Shown here in pieces: positions 1 through 12,300 of a DNA stretch of 64,000 nt. The notes under the pieces were generated by a model. It saw nothing but the letters and a program-made list of their open reading frames with translations, ran no database searches and had not been told where the DNA came from. The translations under genes and the position numbers were made by a program. This DNA is from Micromussa lordhowensis (Eukaryota; Cnidaria; Anthozoa; Scleractinia; Lobophylliidae): contig OZ026603.1 of assembly GCA_964020085.1 (NCBI GenBank), positions 29,806,242-29,870,241 on the forward strand, read 5' to 3'. Each line of letters starts with the position of its first letter. Position 1 is the stretch's first letter.

Positions 1-730
1 GTTTCCAGTTATTGAAAGTCACCTATATTTTAAACTTCCTGAAGAAACTTATGCTTCAGTGTGTTTATTTTAGCGGCGATGCTAAAAATCACAAGAGAGT
101 GCGTGTGCGTTATTGACCAGGATTGAGGTCAAAGTGGCTGGAAATTGTCCAAGTGCTTTTTCTTTACATGCAAAGGATCGAAAACTAAAGGTCTATAATC
201 AGTCATGTTGACCTAGCAAGCTTGGGGAAAAATAAGGGATTTATTCAATGGCATAAAAAACAACATTTTTCCTGCAGAATACTTAAAGCTCGCTGATCAC
301 ACGATGTTGAACACAGAGCAATGAGTTCTTTCATCATCAGATTACAAAACAACCTCAGAGAGGGAAGTAGGGACTGAAGGCAGGGGTTTACTGAATAGGC
401 TTGAAGACCAATATTAGACAGTTACCAGCCGTACTTTAGGATTGTAAATTACCTGTTTTACTGTTAAGAAATTTAACTTAAAGTGAACAACAAAAACTTT
501 GAATCATTTTCAGTTTAAATACACAAGATGCGATGCCTTGAGCATTATTCTCAATTCCTTCTTTGATACGCGCTTCTACAGGGAAACCGATTTAATGCCT
601 TGTTTTGGGCGATTTTAAATGGCTAGAAACTGGCAACGATTTAAAAAGACCCCGTTTTGTCTAACTAACTAAATCTCTAGACATAGACACAAGATTTCTC
701 TACTTAAGTTAATATTTTGCGTAATAAACT
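1..730. other. Intergenic DNA, no gene seen
   Basis: No open frame here resembles a known protein. A stretch at about 105-190 looks like part of a dispersed interspersed repeat, but it has no second copy in this window to prove it. Confidence 0.4.
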
Positions 731-919
731 GATTGAATATAGCCGGCATTCTCTTGTAAAATTAGTAAAATACATGAGCTTTCGAAAGCCGGTCAACTGT
801 CTTCGGCGGACAAAAAATTTCATCACAAAATTTCCACCGTCGATAACAGTAGACCGGCTTTCGAAAGCTTATGTTTTTTTTATATATATAATTTTTACCA
901 GAGAACGCTATATTCAATC
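731..919. repeat. Palindromic foldback element (MITE-like)
   Basis: The outer ends are inverted repeats: GATTGAATATAG at 731-742 and its reverse complement at 908-919. An inner, longer inverted pair carries AGCTTTCGAAAGCCGGTC (about 777-795) and its mirror (about 850-868). The two arms meet around 820, so the whole 189 bp can fold into one imperfect hairpin. The short open frames on both strands here are by-products of the palindrome. No transposase is present, so this is a non-autonomous element. A target-site duplication is not clear. Confidence 0.75.
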
Positions 920-3900
920 TTATCATGGTCAATCCTGGTGACGGATCTGTGACATTTTTACTTTTGCCCGATGATAAACTTGTTGGACCACTTTTCTCCA
1001 TTGCGCCGGACAAACATGGCCTCCTGGAGAGAAACTTTCCCAACCACTAACTTCAGTCCCTTTTTTCCTTTTTCCTTGCTTCTCTCTGCTTGATATGGAA
1101 AAGAAAAGCATTTCTAAGTATAAACAGATAAAAAATGAAACTGTTAAAATACTCAACCTTTGTTTAAAAAAATTAGAAACCGATCTAGCTTATAATTAAA
1201 AGATCTATGAAAAACACTTTTGTGCTGTTTAATTACTGCAGTTCGCATCAATTTTGTGGGTTTTCTGATCAACTTTGTGATCTCTACTAGTAGTGCACGT
1301 ATAACTAGAACTTTGTAAAGTTAAATTGCGTCTCAAAATTTGCAATGTTTGAAGTGTGATTCTACGTGTCGGAAAATTCTCAACATTATTAAAAGCTTCA
1401 TAGTTCTTATAACACAAGGAACATATCTTTATCGACTCTTAATTAAGTATAGAGTAAAAATACAACGATATCTGTTGTGTTACATATCGTGCTATTAATC
1501 TGTAACATATTTTTTCGCTTCGAAAGATATTCTTATTTTATTGTGTTGTTAAAATCTCTTTGGATTTTAATCAATTTGAGACTGGATTTTATAGATCAAA
1601 CTTGGGACGACGAAAACTATATAGCACCTGTTTAACGAAATAAAATTCTTTATTCAATTGCAATTTCAGTTTTAATAGAAAGTGGATGCAAAACAATGCA
1701 GTTATGATAACAGTGAAAAATCGGATTTCAAATTTCGGTAATCTTGCAATAACAGGGGACGCAACTTTCGAACTCATCTACTCTGTGTAATTTTCTAACT
1801 CTGTGTAATTCTGGGTTCATTTTCTCCTCTTTGCAATCCAGTGGGCCAAAAAACCTTGCGCGCCATTTTGGGACAGAGGGTTTAGAAACTGATAGCCAAA
1901 TATCAAAGAAAATTTATGATGCCAACAAGCGAATCAGCTTGACGAAATATAGACGCTACGAAACGAAAAAATTGCACGGTAGTAAAAAAAGACTATACAA
2001 AGCCCAGCACAATAAGGTTTATCAGAGCCATCTCAGAAACAATCTCTAGTTCGTCCTGACAAAATTATTAACCCAATGTCAATGATCTTGACAAATATAG
2101 GTGGTTTAAAACACAATAATTAAGTATCACGCGAGTGATGGAAGCGAATAACAGTTCATCACATGTAAACATAGAAGCTCGCTTAATTCTGCCGAAGCTG
2201 CGACGCATATTTTATCGATACAATTCTGTAATGTTCGGATTCCTAATCTAATTTTTTAGCTGCTTTTCAACATTGTGCGTGCATATGTATCAGGTGAAGC
2301 TAACTTTGACGTCTTTTCAAAACTAAATCTTGTTTTAATCCCGCTTAAGTATCATTCGCGCATAAGCCGATATTAAAATTATGCTGACATTTGTGGCTAA
2401 ATTTAACCGACACACGCCAGTTTTTTCCTTTTATCTCTTTGCATGCAAAGCCATTTTTATTCCTAGTGACTTCTACGGGGGACAGACCCTTCTCCTTTTC
2501 AGCTAAAAGTATATATATTGTGTGTTAAATATAACTTTATTAATGCACGATGAAAATAACCCTTATTTGTAGCGTGACACTAAAGAAAGTGTCGCATTGA
2601 CTCCTTTAAAAAAGTACGAGAAATAAATTTAACGTCTAAAACTAGTAGAACATTCGGAGTTACGCAGCAGGGCTAGATAATGGATGATTCAATTCTTCCG
2701 CTCTACGACCTCGGGAAACACAAGAGTGAGAGAGAGAGGAAAAAATAATGCGCATAAAAAAACAAAACAACACAAGCATAAGTTTCCTTTATTCCTCCGC
2801 AAAGGTCGAGATTGTGCCCACGATTTGACAGGGCGAGTCAGGATGACGTCAAATTGTTTATTCCAATGAAGCTACTTGTCAGTTCTTCGTTAAGAGCGAA
2901 GTTCGGCGAAAAGTGACTACAAAGATGGCACCCAACTAGATGAACAGAAGATAGGCCGAATTCCGCAGTAGGTTTCGCGAATAAGTTTTGTGAAAGACGT
3001 TAGTTTCGATTCTACAAGCCAAGCGGAACATTTTGACATTAAACTGCTGTTTGTGAAACCCCTCAAGCTGTACGCAAAGTAAAAACAAATGGGCGAACCT
3101 TTTTGAGAGCCTCTCGAAGTATCTTTTGTTCCAAACTCAGGTATTCGTAACGACCATTACGCCCGCTTCGTGTGCAATGAGGCTGAAATGCCGGAGGGCT
3201 GCAAAACATGCCACTCAGTCAGTTACTTAACCGACATATCGGCCTGTTCACGACTTGATAGAATTGATAACTTCTAAAATTAGATTGAATAAAGGTGCTT
3301 AAAGGAAAACACGAACGTGAAACGGTTGCATTCAAAACGAAACATTGACGCTATTCAATTGACAAAGACGGAAGACAAAAAACCCGAACTTGTTTTCTTG
3401 GAAGGGATAAACATTTTATGAGCTATTATTCGCCTGTGAGTTTAAATTAAATCTAGATGCCATGAATAACAAATTAATTTTTTTGGATCATGTTGTTGGT
3501 ATGATGATGTTAAAAGAATTACGGTGGTTTTTTAACGAAGAAACAGAGGGGCCGGACTTTCAAAACCATATCGACTCCAATCTCACACGCGAGCTTAAGC
3601 GAGATCTGCAAATATCAGCGAATTCTGTGAAAGCTCTCGACTGACACAATATCACGTTTTCGTAGACATTGTTCTGTGTTCTGTTCTGTTGTCTGCAAGA
3701 AAGACTACGAGAAAGAAGTTACTCAAAACAGCTTCGAAATTAGGACGAGCGAGCGTGTAGCACTTCAAAAATTTAATTCGAAAATTTTTTCGTTCTGTTG
3801 TGAACCAGTCAAGATTGCCTCCTTGTAAACACCTTTTATACCTTCGTTGCGTGAAATGAAAAGCTGAAAACAATCTCAATAATAGAGTGATAAAGTTCTA

Positions 3901-6900
3901 TCCGTTAATCCTTTCCTAATTCCATTCATGAGAACACAAACCGGCTTCATATAACGGTAAGAAATTCCTCGCTTTGACATGCCTTCCACCTTGAACATAT
4001 AAAGTACGAAGAATTCTTACTGCATGGTAGATAAAATTCTTGCGCTCTCTCGTGAAAATAAAACGACAACAGTGTACAAACGAAAGGGAAAGGAGTTCAC
4101 CTGTACCATAATACCAATATACGATGAAAACATTTAAAAATATTTTAATATCCTTCCAATCGGTCGCTCTCTCTGAAAACATAATTCCTAGAGATTTTTA
4201 TCAAGTTTACCATTCAATCCGCCGAATATCTTTATTTTTACTAGCTTACTACAGCTGTGAAATGTACAGATCTTGGGCTAGCTATCTTACTCGTTTGGAC
4301 ACAAGCCCCGACAATCCAAAAAATAATACAAAACCTTACCGATATTAAAAATCATTGGAATAAAAACTGTCTCACTGATTTTCATGAAAATGCATTTTTG
4401 TGATATTTCGAAGTTTGATAAGGACCGCAAATATAAATGCAAAAATTTACCTCTCCTAAAAGTCAAAGTACAAAAATATAAATGTAAATATAACATTTCT
4501 AAAGGCGAACAAGGACCTACTGAAAAAGAATCCCGATATCATTTAAATATTTCCTTCTCGCTAAATGCTTTTAAGAATATTTCCTAATAAAAGATCTTCG
4601 CTAAGTTTGCAAACAAACCCATTATCGCTCTAATTCATTTTTTTGCGGTGTGGAGGCTCACCGCAAGTTTTCCTTTCATTTCGTTCACTCGCCCATCCGG
4701 AAAACCAACAAAACGCTTGCAACGGATGAGGACAAAGCCTCGAGGCTAAAAACTTATCAAACGTTCGCTTCAAACGGCGTTGTTTTGAAAGTTAAGTTTA
4801 CGGGTCAATGTAACGTTAAACCAATTTCCTTTTTTCCTGGGAGTCCAACAGCCTTTTAAAAAAACGCTTTATTCAGTGTGATCAACAGAGCAAAAGACCG
4901 CAAACTTTTGTCACCCAAATCGCGTGATTTCATTGGTCCGCGGTGTATCGGGATCTCAGGAATGTGTCAATCAATGTCAGTCATCAGTGAAGTACGGAAA
5001 CGCGTCGCTTCTTGACAAACACACCTTTGAGCTGTCTCGCGGTAGTTTTTGCACAGAAGTAAACTAGAGAACATCTTGGGAGGTGACAAACGAGCAATTG
5101 CTTCTTCTCTTACTGTCAGAAACGCTCCCATAGGGGTTAATTGCCGAAGATTGTGGAACTAAATTTACGAGGTGAGATCCCAAGTCAAGTAGGGTTGTAG
5201 TTCCAAACCTTTCGCAAGTTAACCAACTGAGTCACAGCCGTTGGAATATAACCGGTTTCCGCTTAATTTATCAGGTAAATCTTTCAGCAGTACAAGTGGC
5301 TATAAGTTGTGAAAATCGACTTGCTAGAGAGACACAGTTTTACTTCCAGAAAATGCGTTTAATCAAATTTGACACGAGCGAAACTCCTAAAACTTCGCGA
5401 AATCCGCGCGCTGTTTTCAACAAGTGGCTTGTTCGGAATATTTTAATTCACGGTTATAAGCTCAAGTTTCTGTGACAAAGAAGGAGCAGATTCGTTTACG
5501 TTCAGCCGGCTCTTGAAGTTTTATTTTGAACAGTAAGATAATTCGACGCACTAAAACAACGTATTCGGGTATTGTACAAGCCAAAGACAAGAAACTCATT
5601 CACATCCACTAGTTCTGCATATGAATAGCATTTGTGATGATGCGTGTTCTGTTGCCGGGAAGAAATTAAGCTTTAACGCTTAAATATATTGAACAATTTC
5701 ATGGCAAGACACGGTCCTATCCTTTTTCGATATTAATCCTTGTTTTCTTTTGGTTGAAGGGCATCAACGGGCATAGTTCCACCGAAGAGAACTTTCTCGT
5801 TCAGCGTTTTTTTTTTATCTGCACGTGTGTGATTCGCTAAGATCTCGACTGGTCAAATTAATGCAAGAAAAGTTTGTAAATAGAATATAAATGAACTTTC
5901 TCCGTTTGAAGCTGTTTTACTCCGAAGTTTATATTGCCGGTGTTTGACAATGCTTCAAACTGCGTTTCAATGCATTGTGACCTCCGACCCAATATCAAAG
6001 TAAAGATAGAAGTCTTTCCAGAGATACGTGGGGTTAATAAGTTAATTCTAAGCTTCAGAAGATGGCAGCTATTCTTCGAAAGGCAATTTTTGCATTTAAC
6101 AAATCTCTTTGTTTTGGTTGTCGCATTACCGACACTAAAGGGCGTGAACTGGCGTCAAAACAGTGGAGTGAAAATTACTGAATCGTCGCCCTTGCCTAAC
6201 AGTTTTGTTTTTCATGTCAAATATCACTTCCAGAACACGATAAAGAATGCTTTTAAGAAAGGCAAAATACCAATTCATCATTATTCCTTGACCGGTGTTT
6301 TGTCTGATGGTCAGATAACCGATTTTTGAAAACTATTCAACAACTCGTTCGCACCTTTCACGCTGTGTTAGGTTTCCTGTCATCGGCAACACAGAAAGTC
6401 ACGCAAAAACCAAAAACCTTCCGAAAATAGTTTCCTTCGATGCTCGGTGAAGAACGTTTACGCCGTCTGCCGATGATCGTAAGCTCGATCGAAGCTAATG
6501 TTTCGATCTTTGATTCTGGTAGGTGGTGAATTTTAAACGAATCGTAAATTAGACAAAACCTGAGAAGTGTGATGTTGACAACTTTCGGAGATGGTTGAAA
6601 GATAGGAAATAGGCTTACGAAATGGCGATAATTATCTTCTAATGATCACAATAGCGCTCGATATTTTGCCCTTAAAAAAAGAAATATATGGCAGTGGTTA
6701 ATGACTCAACATTTTCAACAGAAACACAGGATATTGATATAAACTTATATAAATGATAAGCAAAATCGTAACTTCACTTTTGCTATCTTGATGTTTTTTA
6801 TCGCAGAGTTTTAATAATCCGACTTTTGAAGTACAAGTGACAGACATAATGAGAAATCAATGATAACCAGGCAAATTGCAATTAGATATTGTGACTCCGA

Positions 6901-7086
6901 TCCCTCGACAGAGAAAGTTGGACCAATGCAATACATCGTCGATAAGTCGTTTAACTTAGCTGGCACATTTGAATTTTGAAAAGTGAAATTAAATAATTAA
7001 TAAGTATTCGTCTTTTAACTTGAATTTACCGGATTAATTTTTTAATCTGCTTTAGTTTTGTGTAAAATGAATCTAATTTGGAAGTG
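920..7086. other. Long intergenic stretch without a recognisable gene
   Basis: About 6.2 kb of AT-rich sequence. The open frames are short, have poor composition and match nothing I recognise; the longest, at 5934-6329 (131 codons), starts only from a non-ATG codon. Untranslated exons or the distal promoter of gene A could lie here, but nothing in the sequence proves it. Confidence 0.4.
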
Positions 7087-7094
7087 AAAGTAGG

Positions 7095-7830
7095 GGAATC
7101 CGGTCGTTTCGATCGAAGGTTGTTTCGATCGAAGGTCGTTTCGATCGATAAAAGTCGATTCAATCGAAGACAAGAGTCAGTTCGATCGAAGATTGCGTTC
7201 AATCTCTTTTCGCTCGGTTATCAGTGAAAGTGACACCTTGTTCGTTTCAACGTGGGCTCAGAACAAATCGTCGTTTTCACGGCATTTCACAACCTTTGTT
7301 CTGGGCTAGCTTACACCTTTGCGAGTTAACTTTAGTTTTCTTTTCAAATTCTATGGACAAGTGAAAAGTTAAATTCCTTTTAGTTCGTTACTTCTACTTC
7401 TGGGTGAAATGACGGTGTCGATTAAGAGTCGTAGCGATTTTACTCCGCACGTCACGAGCAAGAGAAATTTTAAACTCTTAAAACCCCGGGTTTCAAGGAT
7501 TCTTTCGGTGTACGTTTCCGTTAGAAATAAAGTTAAAGTCACCAGCTAAGAGCTCATTGAGCATCGAGCATCCGATCACGAACGCCGACAACAAAAGAGA
7601 TCATCAACTGAAAACCGCTGCCAAAGTTCCGCGTCTCGCATATTACATCGCACAATCAATCCACAACGCAAGAAACTTAATTATTTTTATTTATACACTT
7701 GAAAAACTGTAGTTTTTATCATCATTTACTCTTCGATCGAACTGACTTTTGTCTTCGATCGAACTGACCTTTTGTTTCGATCGAAACGACCTTCGATCGA
7801 AACAACCTTCGATCGAAACGACTCGCATTC
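7095..7830. mobile_element. Non-autonomous DNA transposon (MITE) with about 95-bp terminal inverted repeats
   Basis: The left arm (about 7096-7195) and the right arm (about 7735-7830) are reverse complements with few mismatches. Both are built from repeated copies of the palindromic decamer TTCGATCGAA, three exact copies on the left and five on the right. The element is flanked by AAAGTAGG at 7087-7094 and again at 7831-7838, a likely 8-bp (possibly 9-bp) target-site duplication. The 540-bp interior has no coding potential. An 8-9 bp duplication with long subterminal repeats suggests a hAT- or Mutator-type origin, which is an inference. Confidence 0.82.
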
Positions 7831-7838
7831 AAAGTAGG

Positions 7839-9065
7839 ACACACTGATTCTGTAAACAGGTCCACTAGTGGATTGTAAATTAATTGATACAGGTCTCAAA
7901 AAAAATTCAGTTCAATTAGTACTGGATTGTGGATCAAAAGGTATGATTAAGCCACACAGATTTCACAATTTGGCACAAAAACACGGATTTGCAAGTGCTG
8001 AATATCATTATTTTTTAATATATTTTAATGTCTGGAGTGTGATAAATGTTTAATAGCAAGACAAAAACACGATCGTTTGCAAGATTTCAAGTTTAATGGA
8101 GATGTATTTTTCCAGTCAGACACTCGGATATTTATTATTTATAGCCATTCAAAGAGTATAGTACTCCGGAAAATTTGTTTCCTTTCTTCATATGGCAATG
8201 TCTCAAGATTTTGTAATCAGAATTCTGCTAAAGGAGAAATTAAACAGTAGTCTGTAGACAGGGTAAAATAAGTTTGAGAAAGTTTCTTAAGACTGATAAT
8301 TTTGTTTCATAGATAATGATTGCTTCTTTGGTAAATATTCAAGATCTGTTCTTTTATCAGTTCAATTTCTGGATGTACATAAGCACTACTTTCAAATAAG
8401 TAAATAGAACACCTTTTAATTCTATCAGACAATGATCTTTTGAGCTGCATAAAATCTAAACAAATTGTTCCTATGCTACTGTAGCATGTAGATCTTAACA
8501 TATTGTCCCTTTTAGCTGGCACAGTCATTTTAAATGTAAATTTTATTTAGTCTACCAATTCTTTTTTCTAGAAAGACCAGAGAATATCGCATTACCATTT
8601 TAACAAATGAAGCATTGTATTCTTTGGCACCTCTGAAGTAATACCAAGATTAATATGCATACTCTAAAGTAACATTCTTTGTTTCATTAGCCACAAATGT
8701 TAAACAGTCAAAATGACATATCATTTTCTCGTGGGAGAATTTTCTGGAACAGGCAAAATGGATGTGATAACGCATGGTGCAAAATAATCTTCCCTTAGTA
8801 GATGGTTTCACCCTCTGCTTTTTTACCTTGGACATGTTAGTAAAGTTGTTGATTTGATTTGATTTACTGTCTGTTTGAGGCTAGCAATCTTTTTTTTGGC
8901 TTATAGGACAAGCAATGATTATGATTATAATTACTTTAAATAATGTTAGCAAAATGCTCTCAGCTTAGCCAGAAGTCAAACTTTCTATTTTATATTTATG
9001 ACCACCAATGACCCAGTTGGTTATTTTCTTTCTAAAAGATTGCCATGTGATTTTTATTTCCACAG
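7839..9065. other. Non-coding DNA upstream of gene A
   Basis: No gene recognised. The end of the stretch is a pyrimidine-rich tract ending in CACAG at 9061-9065, which looks like a splice acceptor. The first coding exon of gene A is therefore probably preceded by an intron in the 5' untranslated region. Confidence 0.45.
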
Positions 9066-9171
9066 ATCCATCAATGTGTCGATAGCTTATAAGAGCTAAC
9101 TTTAAGCTGCAGCTGAGGTGTGTGTGTGTACAAAGAAGTCAAGAAGTGCTAGCACACTTCTCATCTGCAAA
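9066..9171 (+). promoter_or_regulatory. Probable 5' untranslated exon part of gene A
   Basis: A tract matching a 3' splice site ends at 9065, and the ATG at 9172 follows 106 bp later. Gene B has the same arrangement. The upstream untranslated exon and the promoter were not located. Confidence 0.4.
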
Positions 9172-9330
9172 ATGAACTTCAGAATATACATATTCTGCCT
9201 TGTCATAGCACTTGTATGTAGTATAGAATTGAAGGAACAATACCAAAGACTACCAAATGCTATAGCTGTTGCTGGGAGATCATTTGAATACTTTTTACCC
9301 CCTCGAGATGGACGCACACAGCAATACAAG
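9172..9330 (+). CDS. DAG1: Gene A coding exon 1
   Basis: 53 codons, ending in phase 0 at AATACAAG followed by GTATGT. It starts at the ATG before a hydrophobic signal peptide (IYIFCLVIALVCS). The rest begins the first cadherin-like domain, with AVAGRSFEY matching the V-GRSF motif of vertebrate alpha-dystroglycan. Exon 1 of gene B ends at the same place and phase. Confidence 0.85.
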
Positions 9331-12300
9331 GTATGTTGTGAATAAAAGCAGATGCATACTGTGAAATGAATATCACTTAATCCAGTGAAGCACCAACAAA
9401 ATTGAATATTGGCGTTACCTGAAAGAGGTGTCAAATACAAAGATGGAAGACTTACCCCTAGAAAAATCAGTTTAAAAGAACTACATCTTCCAGATACCAT
9501 ATGCCTGGTCAGATCTGATATTTGTTGAAAATGCAAAAATAGGGAACATTAGAATGATTCAAAACATTAATAGCACAACATTAGTAACAATGTTGTGGTT
9601 GATAATTATTGCAAGAGTGTGGAAATTGGAATTTCAGGTGTTGTCATGCAACTTTTGAAATAAAATGTCAGCAATGCAACACTACTTCAGAAACTTGAAT
9701 GGTTGCAACAGGAATGTCATTAAGTTTTAAAGAAACCGGATGCTCATTTATTAGACATTTACAAATTAAAGTACCGTCACTGCCCCATGCAGTGAAGTTA
9801 CGTGGAAAAATAAACAGGCTCATTCACAATTGCAGGCAGCTTCAAAATAACCACAAGTTTCTCTTGTGTCTGTTAGGTCGTAGAACAAGGGAAAATGGCT
9901 CTACCTAAATGGCTGTCATTCGATGCAACCAAGAACCAACTTTATGGGTTACCCTTAAAACGTGATAAAGGGAAAATTGATATTAAAGTCCATGTAAGGT
10001 ACAGTGCATTGGACAAGGCTGTTTTCTCTATTGATGTCCAAGACTTGCATACCTTGTTGGAGAATAAATCCATGATCTCAAATGAGACAAAGGTTCCACC
10101 CTTTACAGAACCACATTGTTCCCAAGGAATGCCAGTCGCTATCGCCACCATTCAGTTTGATCTTCACGTGGGGGAGCTCTGTGGAGAAGAGAGAATGAAA
10201 CTCATGAGAAAACTGTCGGACTTTATCAATGTAAACATAGAAGACCTTCATATGTCAGCTGGAAAGGGTCACAGCACAGCATTTGGGTTCAAAAATATCA
10301 TGCTAATAACAGCAGGACCAGGAAATGTAGCAGATCCCAGAAAGCCTGGTATTGTGGTTTCCTGGAAAATTGGCTGTGGAATGGACATTGCAGGTGCGTA
10401 GTACAATAATGACGTTTTGAAACCAGCAAGACTTTGATTAAGGGAGGTACATGTATGGTGCCCCCTCCCCCCCCCCCCACCCAGGGGTGTACTGCCAGAA
10501 AAAATGGTTGGGGCGTGCGGCCTGCTTCCCTAAAACCCTTGACCTATTTAAGACCAAACTTGATTTTTCCCTACCCAATTCAGTGTGACCTGATCAAAAA
10601 TTTGATATCCTGTTTAAGACCTGACCTTCAAATCAATACCTTCTTTTAGACCTGCCTTATAATTATTTCCTTAGTTCAGACTGATGTTAAAGGCATTGAG
10701 AAGGGCTTTTGTTGATGAGGATGAAAAAACAGCTTCAGTTAACTTAATCCCGAGTTTGTGTTAATTGGCTTACGAACCACCCAGCCCAGGAGTCTACCAG
10801 TTGTTTCATTAAAGTGCAACTAACCTCCCAAATTTTTTTCCTTATATAAATCTCCTTATTTTTCTGATCGCCACTGCAAAAAAAAAATTGTTGTTGTAGC
10901 TATATTCGTACATTTTCTACGGATTTTCAAAGTCCGACAAATTAGCCCTTTCTGCAGCCAGGACTGAGCAGTAGTGAAGAATGGGGCAAGTTGGCCTGTG
11001 ACATCATCAAAGAACTAACAATGTTTTGGTTCTAGGAAGAATGTATGCAAACATGCGATCAGTGTGATTCAAAATCGTTGCAGAATTTAAGGAAGATGTG
11101 TTTTAGGAGGGATTCGCAGTAAGAGAGAGAGAGAGAGCAATCATCACCATTCAATACCTATATCCCAATGATACTCGTCCACAAGCGAGAAAAAGCCAAA
11201 AGCAGTGTGCAAACTTGTGCGAAGTCGGACATCGAGCATTTCTTTGATCTCAGGTTCGCTGCCACTGTAAAAACCTAGGATTTTCATGGCCTGTACATTC
11301 TAACTTCAAGTGCGAAGCTCAATATATTGTCAAGGTCGATAAGACACAAATGGTTGCCATAAGCTGGGAGCCATCTGACTATTCAATTCAAACAAGCCCC
11401 AGCTGTCCCAGACCAAAATAATGGAAACTACTGTAGGTGAGATAATTATATATTTTTTATACAGCAAATTACACACATCAAGGTTTCTTTGTCCTTGAAA
11501 TAGAGAGCTTTCTAAACAAATGATCAATGGCACATACATCGTACAACAAAATGGTTCAGAAAAATCAGCGGAAAAATATGCTCTCCTCATTATGAACTAT
11601 TAAGGGTTCGGTAAGAGTACTTGAAGAAGTGTTGTATGTGGATGAGTAGATTAGCCAAAAAGGCCGGCAAAGCATCGTTCGTGACTTCCAGTGTGGTGGA
11701 CTTGACTGGCGACTTGTCCTTCGAAATTAAAAAAAATATATACATTGTAGCAGTCCTAAATGTAGCTGGACTCCGAATTGTATTGCTAAATGATACAGCT
11801 CTTTTGTTTCCAAGTCTTGTCCATTTTTGATAAAATGTTAAGCACAAATACCTCGAAGATGTTTTCACAGCACTCGAAACCCAGTCAAACATCTCTTGAG
11901 TGTTTTGAGCCTTGTCCTTTGACGTCACAAGAAGCCCGACCCAGATTCTACTATGCTCGGTCATGGGGCAGAAAATAACAACTTTAAACACCTGTAGAAT
12001 CGTGGGGATCAATCAAGATAATTTCTTCACTGAAGTAATTGAGAAAACTGGCAGATGTCATAAAACAAAAAAAAATTGGGGGTTTGTTGCGGGCAGGCAA
12101 AGCTTTTTAACTGAACTTCTTTATAAGAGAAAATTTCCTCAGGATGGTTAAACCAGGCAGAAAAAAATGTCCTCACAGCCAGGCAATCTGCCCAGTACCC
12201 TGCTCTTAATGAAACCCCTGGAGTCTACAGTGACTACAACATGACTTATTAGTGACTCATTAGCTATATGCCGAAGCTTGGCTGAAAGTGGCATGTACAT

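Noticed and set aside
935..1051. Short frame (about 40 codons) after the 731-919 foldback with protein-like composition
   Set aside because: Too short, no recognised family and no splice sites clearly framing it.
5934..6329. 131-codon open frame on the plus strand
   Set aside because: It needs a non-ATG start, shows no domain or splice context, and its composition is that of random AT-rich DNA.
11590..12012. 140-codon minus-strand frame in gene A intron 2
   Set aside because: No recognisable motif; it sits in repeat-like DNA and has overlapping frames on both strands.
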